Assembly: GCF_008868005.1 (NCBI RefSeq)
Contig: NZ_WAAO01000003.1
Location: forward strand, 558,001-622,000
Direction of reading: 5' to 3'
DNA from: Microbacterium algeriense
GTDB lineage: Bacteria > Actinomycetota > Actinomycetes > Actinomycetales > Microbacteriaceae
Length of the DNA stretch: 64,000 bases
In this document: positions 53,398-62,320 of the stretch, piece by piece
How positions within the stretch are numbered: position 1 is the stretch's first letter
How the letters are laid out: every line of letters begins with the position of its first letter
Made by a program: the position numbers and the translations under genes
Notes under the pieces: model-generated
The model's input: only the letters and a program-made list of their open reading frames with translations
What the model was told of the DNA's origin: nothing
The model's database searches: none

Positions 53398-55488
53398 GTG
53401 TCAGACGAAAACAGGGAGAGCGTGGATGCGCCGCCACGCGCGAAGCGCATCCTCATCGGGGAACCGCTGACGAGCCAGCAGGTCGACGACCAGCTGCTGC
53501 CCAAGCGCATGGCCCTGCCGATCTTCGCGTCGGATGCGCTGAGCTCTGTGGCCTACGCGCCGCAGGAACTCGTGATGATCCTGCTGATCGGCGGACTCAC
53601 CTTCCTGTCGTTCACACCGCTCGTCGCGATCTCCGTCGTCGTGCTGCTGGTGGTGGTCGTCCTGAGCTACCGCCAGCTGATCAAGGCGTACCCCTCCGGC
53701 GGCGGCGACTACGAGGTGGCATCGAAGAACCTGGGCGAGGTCCCCGGTGTGATCGTCGCGGCTGCGCTCCTGGTCGACTACGTGCTGACCGTGGCGGTGT
53801 CCGTCGCCTCGGGCGTGGACAACATCATCTCGGCGGTTCCGGGGCTCGACCCGTTCCGCGTCGAGCTGGCTGTCGGCTTCGTGATCCTCATCATCATCGT
53901 GAATCTCCGCGGCGTGCGCGAAGCCTCGCTCGTGTTCGCGATCCCCACGTACGTCTTCATCGCCTCGGTCGGGATCATGATCGTGACCGGCCTGATCCGC
54001 ACCTTCCTGGGCGACGCCCCCGTTGCCTCGAGCGCGGAGTTCTCGGTGCAGGCGGAGAGCCTGAGCCAGGCGGCCGTGATCCTGCTGATCCTGCGCGCCT
54101 TCTCGAGCGGATGCTCCGCGCTCACCGGTGTCGAAGCGGTCTCGAACGGGGTTCCGGCCTTCCGCGCCCCGAAGGTCCGCAACGCCCAATCGACCCTGGT
54201 GCTGATGGGCACCATCGCGATCTGCCTCTTCTCCGGGCTCACCGCCCTGGCGCTGATCACGGGTGTGCACTATGCGGAGAACCCGTGCGACCTGATCGGC
54301 TTCGACTGCAGCAACCCACAGCCGAGCCTGATGGCGCAGATCGCCTCCGCCACGTTCGGCGGCGGTAGCATCCCGTTCTTCATCGTGCAGGCGGCGACCG
54401 CGTGCGTGCTGCTGCTCGCCGCGAACACCGCGTTCAACGGCTTCCCGTTGCTGGGCGCCGTCCTCGCCCGCGACGGCTACGCCCCCAAGTCGCTCAACAC
54501 CCGTGGCGACCGTCTCGTGTTCTCGAACGGCATGATCCTGCTCGGGATCGCCGCGATCGCGGTGCTCGTGGTGTTCCAGGCGAAGCTGACGACCCTGATC
54601 CAGCTGTACATCATCGGCGTCTTCGTGTCGTTCTCGCTCGGCCAGATCGGCATGGTGCGCCACTGGCGGCGCGTGCTGCGCGGCCCGAGGGAGAGCACGA
54701 CCGGTTCGGGGATCGACGGAGCATCCGCCTCCGACCGGCGTTCCGCGAAGGTCGGACTCGTGATCAACTCGGCCGGCGCGACCCTGACCGTGCTGGTGCT
54801 CCTGATCGTGACGATCACGAAGTTCACGCACGGCGCCTACCTGGTGTTCTTCGCCATCCCGATCCTCGCGTTCCTGATGATGGGGGTGAAGAGGTACTAC
54901 CGCGACGTCGAGCACGAGATCGCGATCGACGACACCACCCGGTTCGGGGCGACCGGCGACCTGGCCATCGTCCTCGTCAACCGGCTGCAGAAGCCGGTGA
55001 TCAAGGCCATCGACTACGCGATCGCGGCCAAGCACGGGAAGACCCTCGCGGTGCACGTGGCCGTGGCCTCCGACGACGCGGCCGCGCTGCAGAAGGACTG
55101 GGCCGACCACCTGGTGCCGATCCCGCTCGTGATCGTCGAGTCGCCGTACCGGTCTTTCGCGCAGCCCATCACCCAGTTCATCAAGCAGTACCGCGAGAAG
55201 CACGGCTCGTCCGTCGTGACCGTCTATCTGCCGCAGTACATCGTCGGCCACTGGTGGGAGACGTTCCTGCACAACCGTCGCGCCCGCCGGCTGGCGAACC
55301 AGCTGATGCTCGTGCACGGCGTCTCCATCACACTCGTGCCGTGGCTGCTCGACTCGTCGGAGCTCATCTACGGCCGCCGCTCCCGCCCGCTGCCGGGTCA
55401 GGAGCGTGCCGGTCGCCCGGTGGTGGTGTCGGGACGACGCGCGCATCGGCCCGCCGGCCCGCCGCAGGACGGCGCCCCCGAGGCCTGA
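53398..55488 (+). CDS. APC-family K+ importer, KimA homologue
   Basis: A 696-aa membrane transporter. The N-terminus KRILIGEPLTSQQVDDQLLPKR, split here around ALPIFASDALSSVAYAPQEL, and YRQLIKAYPSGGGDYEVASKNLGE match B. subtilis KimA (YdaO), the c-di-AMP-controlled K+/H+ symporter. About 12 helices follow, then a soluble C-terminal domain of about 150 residues with FAQPITQFIKQYRE. Start GTG 53398. I saw no c-di-AMP riboswitch in the short leader. Phased repeats shared with kdp suggest control by a K+-responsive two-component regulator instead. Confidence 0.87.
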   Translation: MSDENRESVDAPPRAKRILIGEPLTSQQVDDQLLPKRMALPIFASDALSSVAYAPQELVMILLIGGLTFLSFTPLVAISVVVLLVVVVLSYRQLIKAYPSGGGDYEVASKNLGEVPGVIVAAALLVDYVLTVAVSVASGVDNIISAVPGLDPFRVELAVGFVILIIIVNLRGVREASLVFAIPTYVFIASVGIMIVTGLIRTFLGDAPVASSAEFSVQAESLSQAAVILLILRAFSSGCSALTGVEAVSNGVPAFRAPKVRNAQSTLVLMGTIAICLFSGLTALALITGVHYAENPCDLIGFDCSNPQPSLMAQIASATFGGGSIPFFIVQAATACVLLLAANTAFNGFPLLGAVLARDGYAPKSLNTRGDRLVFSNGMILLGIAAIAVLVVFQAKLTTLIQLYIIGVFVSFSLGQIGMVRHWRRVLRGPRESTTGSGIDGASASDRRSAKVGLVINSAGATLTVLVLLIVTITKFTHGAYLVFFAIPILAFLMMGVKRYYRDVEHEIAIDDTTRFGATGDLAIVLVNRLQKPVIKAIDYAIAAKHGKTLAVHVAVASDDAAALQKDWADHLVPIPLVIVESPYRSFAQPITQFIKQYREKHGSSVVTVYLPQYIVGHWWETFLHNRRARRLANQLMLVHGVSITLVPWLLDSSELIYGRRSRPLPGQERAGRPVVVSGRRAHRPAGPPQDGAPEA

Positions 55489-55582
55489 GCCGCGCGGTCG
55501 CGCGCTGCTCCCGCCCTGTCACCCACCCGCTTTCGTCTGCCCCGTTCCTCCTGCTCCGGTGAGGCGGGGGCAGGGGGCGGGG

Positions 55583-56989
55583 TCAGGATCCGGCGAGCAC
55601 CGCGCCGAGGATGTCGGCGGCCTCGGGGAAGCGGGCAGGATCCGCGTTCGCGTAGTTGAGTCGCACGTACGACCCGGAGGGCTCCGCGGGGAACCACTCG
55701 GACCCTGGGGCGATGATCAGCCCGCGCACTTCGCACTCGCGCACCACCTGTCCGACGTCCGCTCCGTCGGGCAGCCGCACCCAGAGGTTCAGCCCGCCCA
55801 CCGGCACGCTCTCCACCCGCGCGGAGGGTGCGTGCGCGGCGAGGCTCGAGATCAGCAGGTCGCGACGCACGCGCAGGTGCTCGCGGAACCCCCGCAGGTG
55901 CGTACGCCACGCCGGCTGGGTCACCACGTCGAGCGCCGCGGCCTGCAGCAGCCCGCTGACGTACATCGACTCGGCTGCCCGGTCGGCGAGGATCCGGTCG
56001 CGGGCCGGTCCGCGTGCGATCACCGCCGCGACGCGCAGAGCAGGAGACGCGCTCTTGGTCAGCGAGCGCAGGTAGACCACGTGTCCGTCGTCGTCGGAGG
56101 CGGCGACGGGGCGCGGCTCGGTGTCGATCCCGAGGTCGTGCGCCCAATCGTCCTCGATCAGGAAGGCGCCGTGACGACGGACGGCCTCGAGCACGGCCTG
56201 CCCCGTCGCGATCGGCCACTGCGCCCCCGTCGGATTGGCGAACGTGGGCTGCGCGTAGAACGCCCTCGCGCCGGTCTGCGCGAACGCCCGTTCGACGTCG
56301 TCCGGGTCGGGCCCGTCCGGACCCGACGGGATCGGCACCAGCACGACCCCCGCCTGGGCCGCGGCGAGCATCGCACCCCAATAGCTCGGCGACTCGATCA
56401 GCAGCGGTTGTCCGACACCGACGACCGCCCGGAAGATCGAGCTCAGTCCGCTCTGGCTGCCCGAGATGATGAGGGCGTCTCGCGTCGAGGCGGGAACGAC
56501 TCCGGGCGGGGCGGATGACGCGAGCTCGCCCGCGAACCAGGCCTGCAGCTCGGGGAGACCCGCCGCGGGAGAGCGGGTCAGCGCCGCATCGGACCGCGCC
56601 GCCCGCACGAGCGCCTGCCGTACGAGTCGCTCGGGGAGGAGGTCTGCCGCGGGATAACCGGAGTGCAGGCCGATCGCGTCGGGGGCCACCGTGCGCTGTG
56701 TCGAGGAGAGGCCCCCGAGGCCCGAGGGTGGCGTGCCGAGGGCCGCCGTCTGCCAGCCGTAGTCGACGGAGCGGGCGGCGGGGACGGCGCGCACGAAGGT
56801 CCCCGCACCCGGACGCGATTCGACCAGGCCGAGCCGGACGAGCTGCCGCATCGCCTTCTGCACGGTGACGGGACTCGCGCCGTACTCCGCCGTCAGCGCG
56901 CGGTTCGACGGGACCCTCGCGCCCGGGGAGGCGGAGGCGATCCACGCGCGCACCCCCTCGACGATCCGGGCACTGCTATCCTGACTCAT
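55583..56989 (-). CDS. MocR-family regulator (GntR domain plus aminotransferase domain)
   Basis: A 468-aa PLP-dependent transcription factor. The N-terminal winged helix is SPGARVPSNRALTAEYGASPVTVQKAM, GLVESRPGAGTFV. The fold-type I aminotransferase domain has SGSQSGLSSIF, the QPTFANPTGAQWP loop and the PLP Lys at about 312 in LRSLTKSASPALR. ATG 56989 shares two bases with the start of the divergent EamA gene. It probably controls that exporter in response to an amino compound, as PdxR/TauR/GabR-type regulators do. PdxR-like control of B6 genes is not supported by neighbours. Confidence 0.93.
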   Translation of the reverse strand: MSQDSSARIVEGVRAWIASASPGARVPSNRALTAEYGASPVTVQKAMRQLVRLGLVESRPGAGTFVRAVPAARSVDYGWQTAALGTPPSGLGGLSSTQRTVAPDAIGLHSGYPAADLLPERLVRQALVRAARSDAALTRSPAAGLPELQAWFAGELASSAPPGVVPASTRDALIISGSQSGLSSIFRAVVGVGQPLLIESPSYWGAMLAAAQAGVVLVPIPSGPDGPDPDDVERAFAQTGARAFYAQPTFANPTGAQWPIATGQAVLEAVRRHGAFLIEDDWAHDLGIDTEPRPVAASDDDGHVVYLRSLTKSASPALRVAAVIARGPARDRILADRAAESMYVSGLLQAAALDVVTQPAWRTHLRGFREHLRVRRDLLISSLAAHAPSARVESVPVGGLNLWVRLPDGADVGQVVRECEVRGLIIAPGSEWFPAEPSGSYVRLNYANADPARFPEAADILGAVLAGS

Positions 56990-57035
56990 GGAAGCCAACA
57001 GTAGCGTTATCGTGTCGCGATCGACAGTGCTATCG
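56971..57035. promoter_or_regulatory. Overlapping divergent promoter with CTATC-type repeats
   Basis: The start codons of MocR (56989, minus) and EamA (56988, plus) overlap in CATG. TATCCT at 56977-56982 would place plus-strand transcription at the EamA ATG (leaderless). Half-sites ACTGCTATC (56972) and AGTGCTATC (57026) are direct repeats 54 bp apart, which is the kind of site MocR proteins use. Confidence 0.55.
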
Positions 57036-57935
57036 CCGCGCGCGGGACTGTGGTGGGGGGCGCTCGGCGTCGCCGCGTTCTCCTTCACGCTCCCGCTCAC
57101 ACGCGTCACCGCGGGCGATCTCTCCCCGCTGTTCATCGGCTCGGGCCGCGCCGTCGTCGCGGCACTCCTCGCGGCCATCGCCCTCGCCGCGGCTCGGCAA
57201 CGCATCCCCACCGGAGCGCAGTGGCCCCGACTCGTGATCGTGGCCGGCGGAGTCGTCGCGGGGTTCCCGCTGCTGACCTCCTTCGCGATGACCACCGCGC
57301 CCGCCAGTCACGGCGCCGTCGTGATCGGCCTCCTTCCGGCCGCGACAGCGGTCGCCGTCGTGCTTCGAACGCGCGAGCGCCCCGCCCGAGCGTTCTGGGT
57401 GTTCGCGGGCCTCGGTGCGGTCGCCGCTGTCGTCTTCGCCGCCCTGCAGAACGGCGGACTGGGTGCGCTCACCGCCGCCGACCTGCTGCTGTTCGGCGCC
57501 GTCATCGCCGCGGCGATCGGCTATGCGGAAGGCGGCCTGCTCGCCCGCGAACTCGGATCGTGGCAGACCATCTCCTGGGCACTCCTCGTCGCCCTGCCCG
57601 TGATGACGCCGCTGGCCGTGGCATCGGCGGTCGCAGAGCCGCCGATCGCGACGCCCGTGCCATGGCTCGCGTTCGCGTACCTCTCCGCCGTGAGCATGTA
57701 CCTCGGCTTCTTCGCCTGGTACCGCGGCCTCGCGATCGGACCGATGGCGCAGGTGAGTCAGATCCAGCTCGTCCAGCCCGTGATGACCATCGCCTGGGCC
57801 GCCCTCCTGCTGCAGGAGCCGGTCGGCTGGGCCACGGCGGTGGGCGGTTTCGCCGTCATCGCGTGCGCCGCGCTGGCCGTCCGCACCCGCCTGACCCCCC
57901 GCCGATCGAACGACCACCGAACAGAGGAATCCTGA
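56988..57935 (+). CDS. EamA-family (DMT) transporter
   Basis: A 315-aa membrane carrier of the RhaT/YdcZ-like EamA superfamily with ten helices in two repeats, starting GLWWGALGVAAFSFTLPLTR. The second repeat includes YLSAVSMYLGFFAWYRGLA and IQLVQPVMTIAWAALLL. It probably exports an amino acid or related metabolite. ATG 56988 is the first start and fits a leaderless mRNA; GTG 57012 or 57027 are alternatives. Its stop overlaps the PaiB start as TGATG. Confidence 0.88.
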   Translation: MEANSSVIVSRSTVLSPRAGLWWGALGVAAFSFTLPLTRVTAGDLSPLFIGSGRAVVAALLAAIALAAARQRIPTGAQWPRLVIVAGGVVAGFPLLTSFAMTTAPASHGAVVIGLLPAATAVAVVLRTRERPARAFWVFAGLGAVAAVVFAALQNGGLGALTAADLLLFGAVIAAAIGYAEGGLLARELGSWQTISWALLVALPVMTPLAVASAVAEPPIATPVPWLAFAYLSAVSMYLGFFAWYRGLAIGPMAQVSQIQLVQPVMTIAWAALLLQEPVGWATAVGGFAVIACAALAVRTRLTPRRSNDHRTEES

Positions 57936-58534
57936 TGCGCCACACACCCCGGTATCTGATGACCGACCCCGACGAGGTCAAGCGCCTCATCCGCGGCAAT
58001 CCGTGGGCGACCTTCGTCTCGCCGGCGAGCGGGGGCCTGGTCGCCTCGCACTACCCGGTCCTGCTCGTGGAGGATGCGGACGGCATCGTGATCGCGAGCC
58101 ACTTCGGGCGACCGGACGAGCAGCTCCACGAGCTCGGCCGCCACGAGCTGCTCGTGATCATCCAGGGTCCGCACGACTACGTGTCCCCGAGCCTGTACGC
58201 GCCGGGCGACCTGGTGCCGACGTGGAACCACGTCACCGCGCACCTGTACGGCACGCCGGAGATCCTGAGCGAGGAGGAGAACTACGCCATGCTCACCCGG
58301 CTCACCGACCACTTCGAGGACGGCAGGGAGCACGGCCGACACCTGTCCGAGGACGAGCCGGGCACCCGCCGCGCCGCGAAGGGCACCGTCGGTCTGCGCC
58401 TGCGCGTCGACCGCTTCGACGCGCGCGCCAAGCTCAGCCAGAACAAGTCCGCCGAGGTGCGCGAGAACATCATCACGCGCTTCGACGACACGAACGCTGC
58501 TCTCGCGCAGGAGATGCGCCGGGTCGCCCCCTGA
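57935..58534 (+). CDS. PaiB-family FMN-binding protein
   Basis: A 199-aa split-barrel protein of the PaiB (FMN-binding negative regulator) family. Core features are IRGNPWATFVSPASGGLVASHYPV, SHFGRPDEQ, IIQGPHDYVSPSLY and the C-terminal LRVDRFDARAKLSQNKS, with conserved Arg and Lys for phosphate contact. PaiB in B. subtilis affects sporulation and protease genes; other members are simple oxidoreductases. Coupled to the EamA gene, so it may reduce or sense the transported compound. Confidence 0.9.
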   Translation: MRHTPRYLMTDPDEVKRLIRGNPWATFVSPASGGLVASHYPVLLVEDADGIVIASHFGRPDEQLHELGRHELLVIIQGPHDYVSPSLYAPGDLVPTWNHVTAHLYGTPEILSEEENYAMLTRLTDHFEDGREHGRHLSEDEPGTRRAAKGTVGLRLRVDRFDARAKLSQNKSAEVRENIITRFDDTNAALAQEMRRVAP

Positions 58535-58538
58535 CCCG

Positions 58539-58566
58539 GCCCCGCCCGTTCCCGGGCGGGTGGGGC
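58539..58566. terminator. GC-rich hairpin between paiB-like and SLC13-like genes
   Basis: CCCGCCCG (58541-58548), TTCC loop, CGGGCGGG (58553-58560), with further G:C pairs to 58566. It separates two convergent genes and overlaps the second stop codon. Confidence 0.75.
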
Positions 58567-59738
58567 TAGCCCGACACGACGACCAGGACGAGGACGGCGG
58601 TGCAGACCGTGGACACCGCGGCCACCGCGCCCCACAGCATGAAGCGGCTCCACCGGATCGTGACCCCCAGCGCGACGATCCGGTGGTGCCAGAGCAGCGT
58701 CGCGAGCGATGCCCACGGCGTGATGAGCGGTCCGAGGTTCACGCCGATCAGCAGCGCCATCAGCGCCACGGGATCGCCGGCCGCGGGCTCGAGCACCAGA
58801 TAGGCCGGGAGGTTGTTGATCGCATTGGCGCTCGCAGCCCCGAGCGCGGCGAGCCGGAACAGGTCGCCGGGAGAGTCCCCCGATGCGGTCAGCGCGGTGA
58901 GGAAATCGAGGAGTCCCTGCGCATGCGCGGCCTCGACCAGCACGAACAGCGCCGCGGCGAGCGCGACCGCCTGCCACGGAACGAGTGAGAGCCGCAGCGC
59001 ACGGCGGCGGCGGACGGCGAACAGCACCACGAGCGCGAGTGCCGCCCCGGTCGCCGGGATCCACACGTCGTGCGTCAGGGCGAGCAGGGGCATCAGCACG
59101 AGGAGGATGCCGGTCGCACTCCAGAACAGCGTCGGATCGGCGGGTCTTCGCGGCACCGGGGTCTCGTATGTGCCGAACACGGTGCGTCGATGCAGGAGCG
59201 TGAGGATCGCGACTGGTACGAGGATGCCGGCGAGCGTGGGCGCCCAGCTCAGGGCGAGGAACGCCGTGGGCCCGTCGCCGATCGCGGGAGCTGCGAGCAG
59301 GTTGGTGAGGTTCGACACCGGCAGGGCCAGCGACGCGGTGTTGGCCAGCCACACCGTCGCCAGCGCGAACGGGATCGGAGACACCCCCACGCTCTGGGCG
59401 AGCACGACCACCACGGGCGTGACGATCACCGCCGTGGTGTCGAGCGACAGGAACACGGTGCTCACCACGGCGAGGACGACCACGAGCATCCACAGCACGA
59501 CGACGCGGCCTCGACCCCAGCGTGCGAGGCGCTGCGAGACGACGTCGAACACCGCGGCGTCGCGGGCGAGTTCGGCCACGACCGTGATCGCGATGACGAA
59601 CCCCAGCACGGGCGCGATCCGCTCTCCCAGGGCACCGGCATCCGCCCGCGGCAGGAGCCCCGTGATCACGCACAGGAGGGCGGCCGCGACGAGACCGGCG
59701 ACGACCCCCGTCCCCGCACTGATCCGCACCCTTCGCAC
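58566..59738 (-). CDS. SLC13/ArsB-superfamily permease
   Basis: A 390-aa membrane protein with about 11 helices of the ion-transporter superfamily. ALATVWLANTASLALPVSNLTN and NAINNLPAYLVLEPAAGD carry the two conserved Asn-rich re-entrant loops. Similar proteins are annotated SLC13-like or arsenite permeases. No arsenic gene lies nearby, so arsenite is not implied. Start is uncertain among GTGs 59744, 59738 and 59729; 59738 has AGGTGG upstream. TATGCT before 59744 would fit a leaderless mRNA. Confidence 0.8.
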   Translation of the reverse strand: MRRVRISAGTGVVAGLVAAALLCVITGLLPRADAGALGERIAPVLGFVIAITVVAELARDAAVFDVVSQRLARWGRGRVVVLWMLVVVLAVVSTVFLSLDTTAVIVTPVVVVLAQSVGVSPIPFALATVWLANTASLALPVSNLTNLLAAPAIGDGPTAFLALSWAPTLAGILVPVAILTLLHRRTVFGTYETPVPRRPADPTLFWSATGILLVLMPLLALTHDVWIPATGAALALVVLFAVRRRRALRLSLVPWQAVALAAALFVLVEAAHAQGLLDFLTALTASGDSPGDLFRLAALGAASANAINNLPAYLVLEPAAGDPVALMALLIGVNLGPLITPWASLATLLWHHRIVALGVTIRWSRFMLWGAVAAVSTVCTAVLVLVVVSG

Positions 59739-59889
59739 TCCCACCTGGTGAGCATAGGGCCGATCCTCCCGCGACGCGTGATCTCCCCGGCGCTGACGAG
59801 TCTCACCAGACGACGGAGCGCTTCGACACAGGATGTGCACGGAATCGAGCGAGGAGCGTCGCGAAGAGCGGGCTCCGAGGAGGATGCAG

Positions 59890-60351
59890 ATGAGTACTCG
59901 CCGAACCGCAGACCTGGCGACGGACATCGGACAGCTCGGCGTCCGGGTGATCATCGCCGTGAGCTTCCTTCTCGCGGTCGCAGATCGCCTCGGCATGCTC
60001 GGCGGCCCCGGTGACCCCGGCGTCTCCTGGGGATCGTGGGGAGCCTTCCGCGAGTACACGGCGCGTCTTGTTCCCGTGCCGGTGGATCTCCTCGTGGACG
60101 CCGCGGCGGTCGGCGCCACGATCCTCGAGACACTGCTGGCCGTCCTCCTGATCGCGGGATTCGTCACCCGCCTCGCGGCGACGGGAGCCGCGGCGCTCAC
60201 GCTCGTCTTCGGTCTCAGCATGTTCGTGTTCCTCGGACCGCTCGCCCCCTTCCGGTATCCCGTGTTCCTCTTCACCGCCGCGGCCGTGCTGCTCGCGGGG
60301 CTTCCGCGCCACCGCTGGAGCCTGGACGCCGCACTCCGCGCTCCCGTGTAG
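59890..60351 (+). CDS. DoxX-like membrane protein
   Basis: A 153-aa protein with four predicted helices. IGQLGVRVIIAVSFLLAVADRLGML is split by a short loop, with PVPVDLLVDAAAVGATILETLLAVLLI later. It fits DoxX/SURF4-like small redox-associated membrane proteins. The start ATG 59890 has GGAGG at good spacing; an earlier ATG at 59884 lies too close to it. Its function is not known. It lies upstream of the kdp operon but is separated from it by the phased-repeat regulatory region. Confidence 0.72.
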   Translation: MSTRRTADLATDIGQLGVRVIIAVSFLLAVADRLGMLGGPGDPGVSWGSWGAFREYTARLVPVPVDLLVDAAAVGATILETLLAVLLIAGFVTRLAATGAAALTLVFGLSMFVFLGPLAPFRYPVFLFTAAAVLLAGLPRHRWSLDAALRAPV

Positions 60352-60411
60352 AGGCTCCCGTCGCGCGGGGAGCGGCGGGCGTCAGAAAGGTGCATGCATC
60401 CGCGGCGGAGG

Positions 60412-60441
60412 CGTAGGGGAAGCGTGAGGATCGCGGGATCG
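60412..60441 (+). promoter_or_regulatory. 11-bp-phased direct repeats upstream of kdp
   Basis: CGTAGGGG at 60412 and CGTGAGGA at 60423 are 11 bp apart, with a weaker third CGGGATCG at 60434. The arrangement and bases match the group at 53339-53368 upstream of the KimA-like gene, suggesting one response regulator, most likely KdpE, which is not in this window. Confidence 0.7.
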
Positions 60442-60469
60442 GACTCCGGGCGGGAGTTGGATCGGATCC

Positions 60470-60553
60470 GTGCTCGACATCATCTACATCGCGCTGACTC
60501 TCGCGCTGTTCGCCCTCGTCTCCCTGGCGGCCAAGGGGGTGGAGCGACTGTGA
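60470..60553 (+). CDS. 27-aa membrane microprotein upstream of kdpF
   Basis: A GTG-started frame whose stop overlaps the kdpF start as GTGA. The 27-residue product is one predicted helix ([20 protein letters not shown]) followed by a basic-acidic end KGVERL. Coupling, codon bias and a hydrophobic helix favour a real translated peptide. I recall similar small peptides before actinobacterial kdpF. It may be a second small subunit of the Kdp complex, but this is inference. Confidence 0.72.
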   Translation: MLDIIYIALTLALFALVSLAAKGVERL

Positions 60554-60639
60554 TCGTCTTCGAGATCCTCGCGGCCGCTCTCGCCGTCGCCGCCGTCGTC
60601 TACCTCGTGGTCGCGCTCGTCGCCCCGGAGAGGTTCTGA
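60550..60639 (+). CDS. kdpF: K+-transporting ATPase small subunit KdpF
   Basis: A 29-aa single-helix subunit that stabilises KdpFABC. It begins [19 protein letters not shown] and ends with APERF, the expected C-terminal type. GTG start; its stop overlaps the kdpA start (TGATG). Length matches the family (about 29). Confidence 0.9.
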   Translation: MIVFEILAAALAVAAVVYLVVALVAPERF

Positions 60640-62318
60640 TGGACGCGACGATCTGGTTCGGCATCCTGCAGGTCGCGGCCGTCGTGGTCGTGCTCGTGCT
60701 CCTCTACCGCCCGCTCGGCGACTACATCGCCCACGTGTACTCCTCGGCGCGTGACCTGCGGGTCGAGCGCGGCCTCTACCGGCTGATCGGTGTCAGCTCC
60801 TCGTCGGAGCAGACCTGGCGCGCCTACGCCCGCAGCGTGCTCGCCTTCTCGGTGGTCGGGGTTCTCCTGGTCTACGGTCTCCAGCGACTCCAGGCCTTCC
60901 TCCCCCAGTCGCTCGGGCTGCCGGCCGTGCCGGAAGGGCTGTCCTTCAACACCGCCGCGTCGTTCGTGGCCAACACCAACTGGCAGTCGTACTCCCCCGA
61001 GCAGACCATGGGCTACACCGTGCAGCTCGCGGGCCTCACGGTGCAGAACTTCGTCTCTGCGGCGGTCGGTCTCACGATCGCGATCGCCCTCATCCGCGGT
61101 CTCGCCCGCCGGGGGTCGACCACGATCGGCAACTTCTGGGTCGATCTGATCCGCGGCCTCGGCCGCATCCTCCTCCCGCTCGCCCTGATCGGCGCCGTGG
61201 CCCTGCTCGCGGGCGGCGTGATCCAGAACTTCGCCGGCTTCACCGACGTCACCACCGTCTCGGGCGGTACGCAGACCATCCCCGGCGGCCCGGTGGCCTC
61301 GCAGGAGGCCATCAAGCTGCTCGGCACCAACGGCGGCGGCTTCTTCAACGTCAACTCCGCGCACCCGTTCGAGAACCCGACCGGCTTCACGAACCTGCTG
61401 CAGGTGCTGCTGATCCTCGTGATCCCGTTCTCCCTCCCCCGCACCTTCGGCCGCATGGTCGGCGACCACCGTCAGGGCTACGCGATCGCCGCCGTCATGG
61501 GCACGATCTTCCTCGTCTCGACCTTCGCCCTCTCGGCGCTCGAGCTCGCGGGCCGTGGCACGGCGCCCGAACTCGCGGGAGCCGCGATGGAGGGCAAGGA
61601 GGTGCGCTTCGGCATCCTGGGCTCGACCCTGTTCGGCAGCGCGAGCACCCTCACCTCGACGGGCGCGGTCAACTCGATGCACGACTCGTACACGGCGCTC
61701 GGCGGCATGATGCCGATGCTGAACATGATGCTCGGCGAGGTCGCCCCCGGTGGCGTCGGCTCGGGCCTGTACGGGATGCTCGTGCTCGCGATCATCGCGG
61801 TGTTCGTCGGCGGACTGCTCGTCGGACGCACGCCGGAGTGCCTCGGCAAGAGGATCGGGCCGCGCGAGATCAAGCTCGCCAGCCTGTACATCCTGGTGAC
61901 GCCGACCCTGGTGCTGCTCGGCACCGCGATGAGCTTCGCGATCCCCGGTATCAGGGAGGACGTGGAGTCCACCAGCATCCTGAACCCCGGAGTGCACGGC
62001 ATGAGCGAGGTGCTCTACGCCTTCACCTCGGCCTCGAACAACAACGGCTCCGCGTTCGCCGGACTCACCGCGAACACCCCGTGGTTCAACACCGCCCTCG
62101 GTATCGCGATGCTGCTCGGCCGGTTCCTGCCGATCGTGCTCGTGCTGGCCCTTGCCGGCTCGTTCGCGGCGCAGGAGCGCATCCCCGCCACCTCCGGAAC
62201 CCTGCCGACGCACCGACCCCAGTTCGTCGGTCTGCTCCTCACGGTGACGGTCATCGTCACCGCGCTCACCTACTTCCCTGTGCTCGCACTGGGCCCGCTC
62301 GCTGAAGGACTCGTCTGA
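60639..62318 (+). CDS. kdpA: K+-transporting ATPase channel subunit KdpA
   Basis: A 559-aa membrane subunit that binds and conducts K+, with the usual length. Four pore-like repeats are visible. The selectivity-filter segment [21 protein letters not shown] is in the second repeat, with [18 protein letters not shown] earlier and [18 protein letters not shown] in a later one. ATG 60639 overlaps the kdpF stop. kdpB begins 2 bp after its stop. Confidence 0.97.
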   Translation: MDATIWFGILQVAAVVVVLVLLYRPLGDYIAHVYSSARDLRVERGLYRLIGVSSSSEQTWRAYARSVLAFSVVGVLLVYGLQRLQAFLPQSLGLPAVPEGLSFNTAASFVANTNWQSYSPEQTMGYTVQLAGLTVQNFVSAAVGLTIAIALIRGLARRGSTTIGNFWVDLIRGLGRILLPLALIGAVALLAGGVIQNFAGFTDVTTVSGGTQTIPGGPVASQEAIKLLGTNGGGFFNVNSAHPFENPTGFTNLLQVLLILVIPFSLPRTFGRMVGDHRQGYAIAAVMGTIFLVSTFALSALELAGRGTAPELAGAAMEGKEVRFGILGSTLFGSASTLTSTGAVNSMHDSYTALGGMMPMLNMMLGEVAPGGVGSGLYGMLVLAIIAVFVGGLLVGRTPECLGKRIGPREIKLASLYILVTPTLVLLGTAMSFAIPGIREDVESTSILNPGVHGMSEVLYAFTSASNNNGSAFAGLTANTPWFNTALGIAMLLGRFLPIVLVLALAGSFAAQERIPATSGTLPTHRPQFVGLLLTVTVIVTALTYFPVLALGPLAEGLV

Positions 62319-62320
62319 CC

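Noticed and set aside
58566..59738. Arsenite exporter ArsB
   Set aside because: Only superfamily-level similarity; no arsR, arsC or Cys-rich features nearby.
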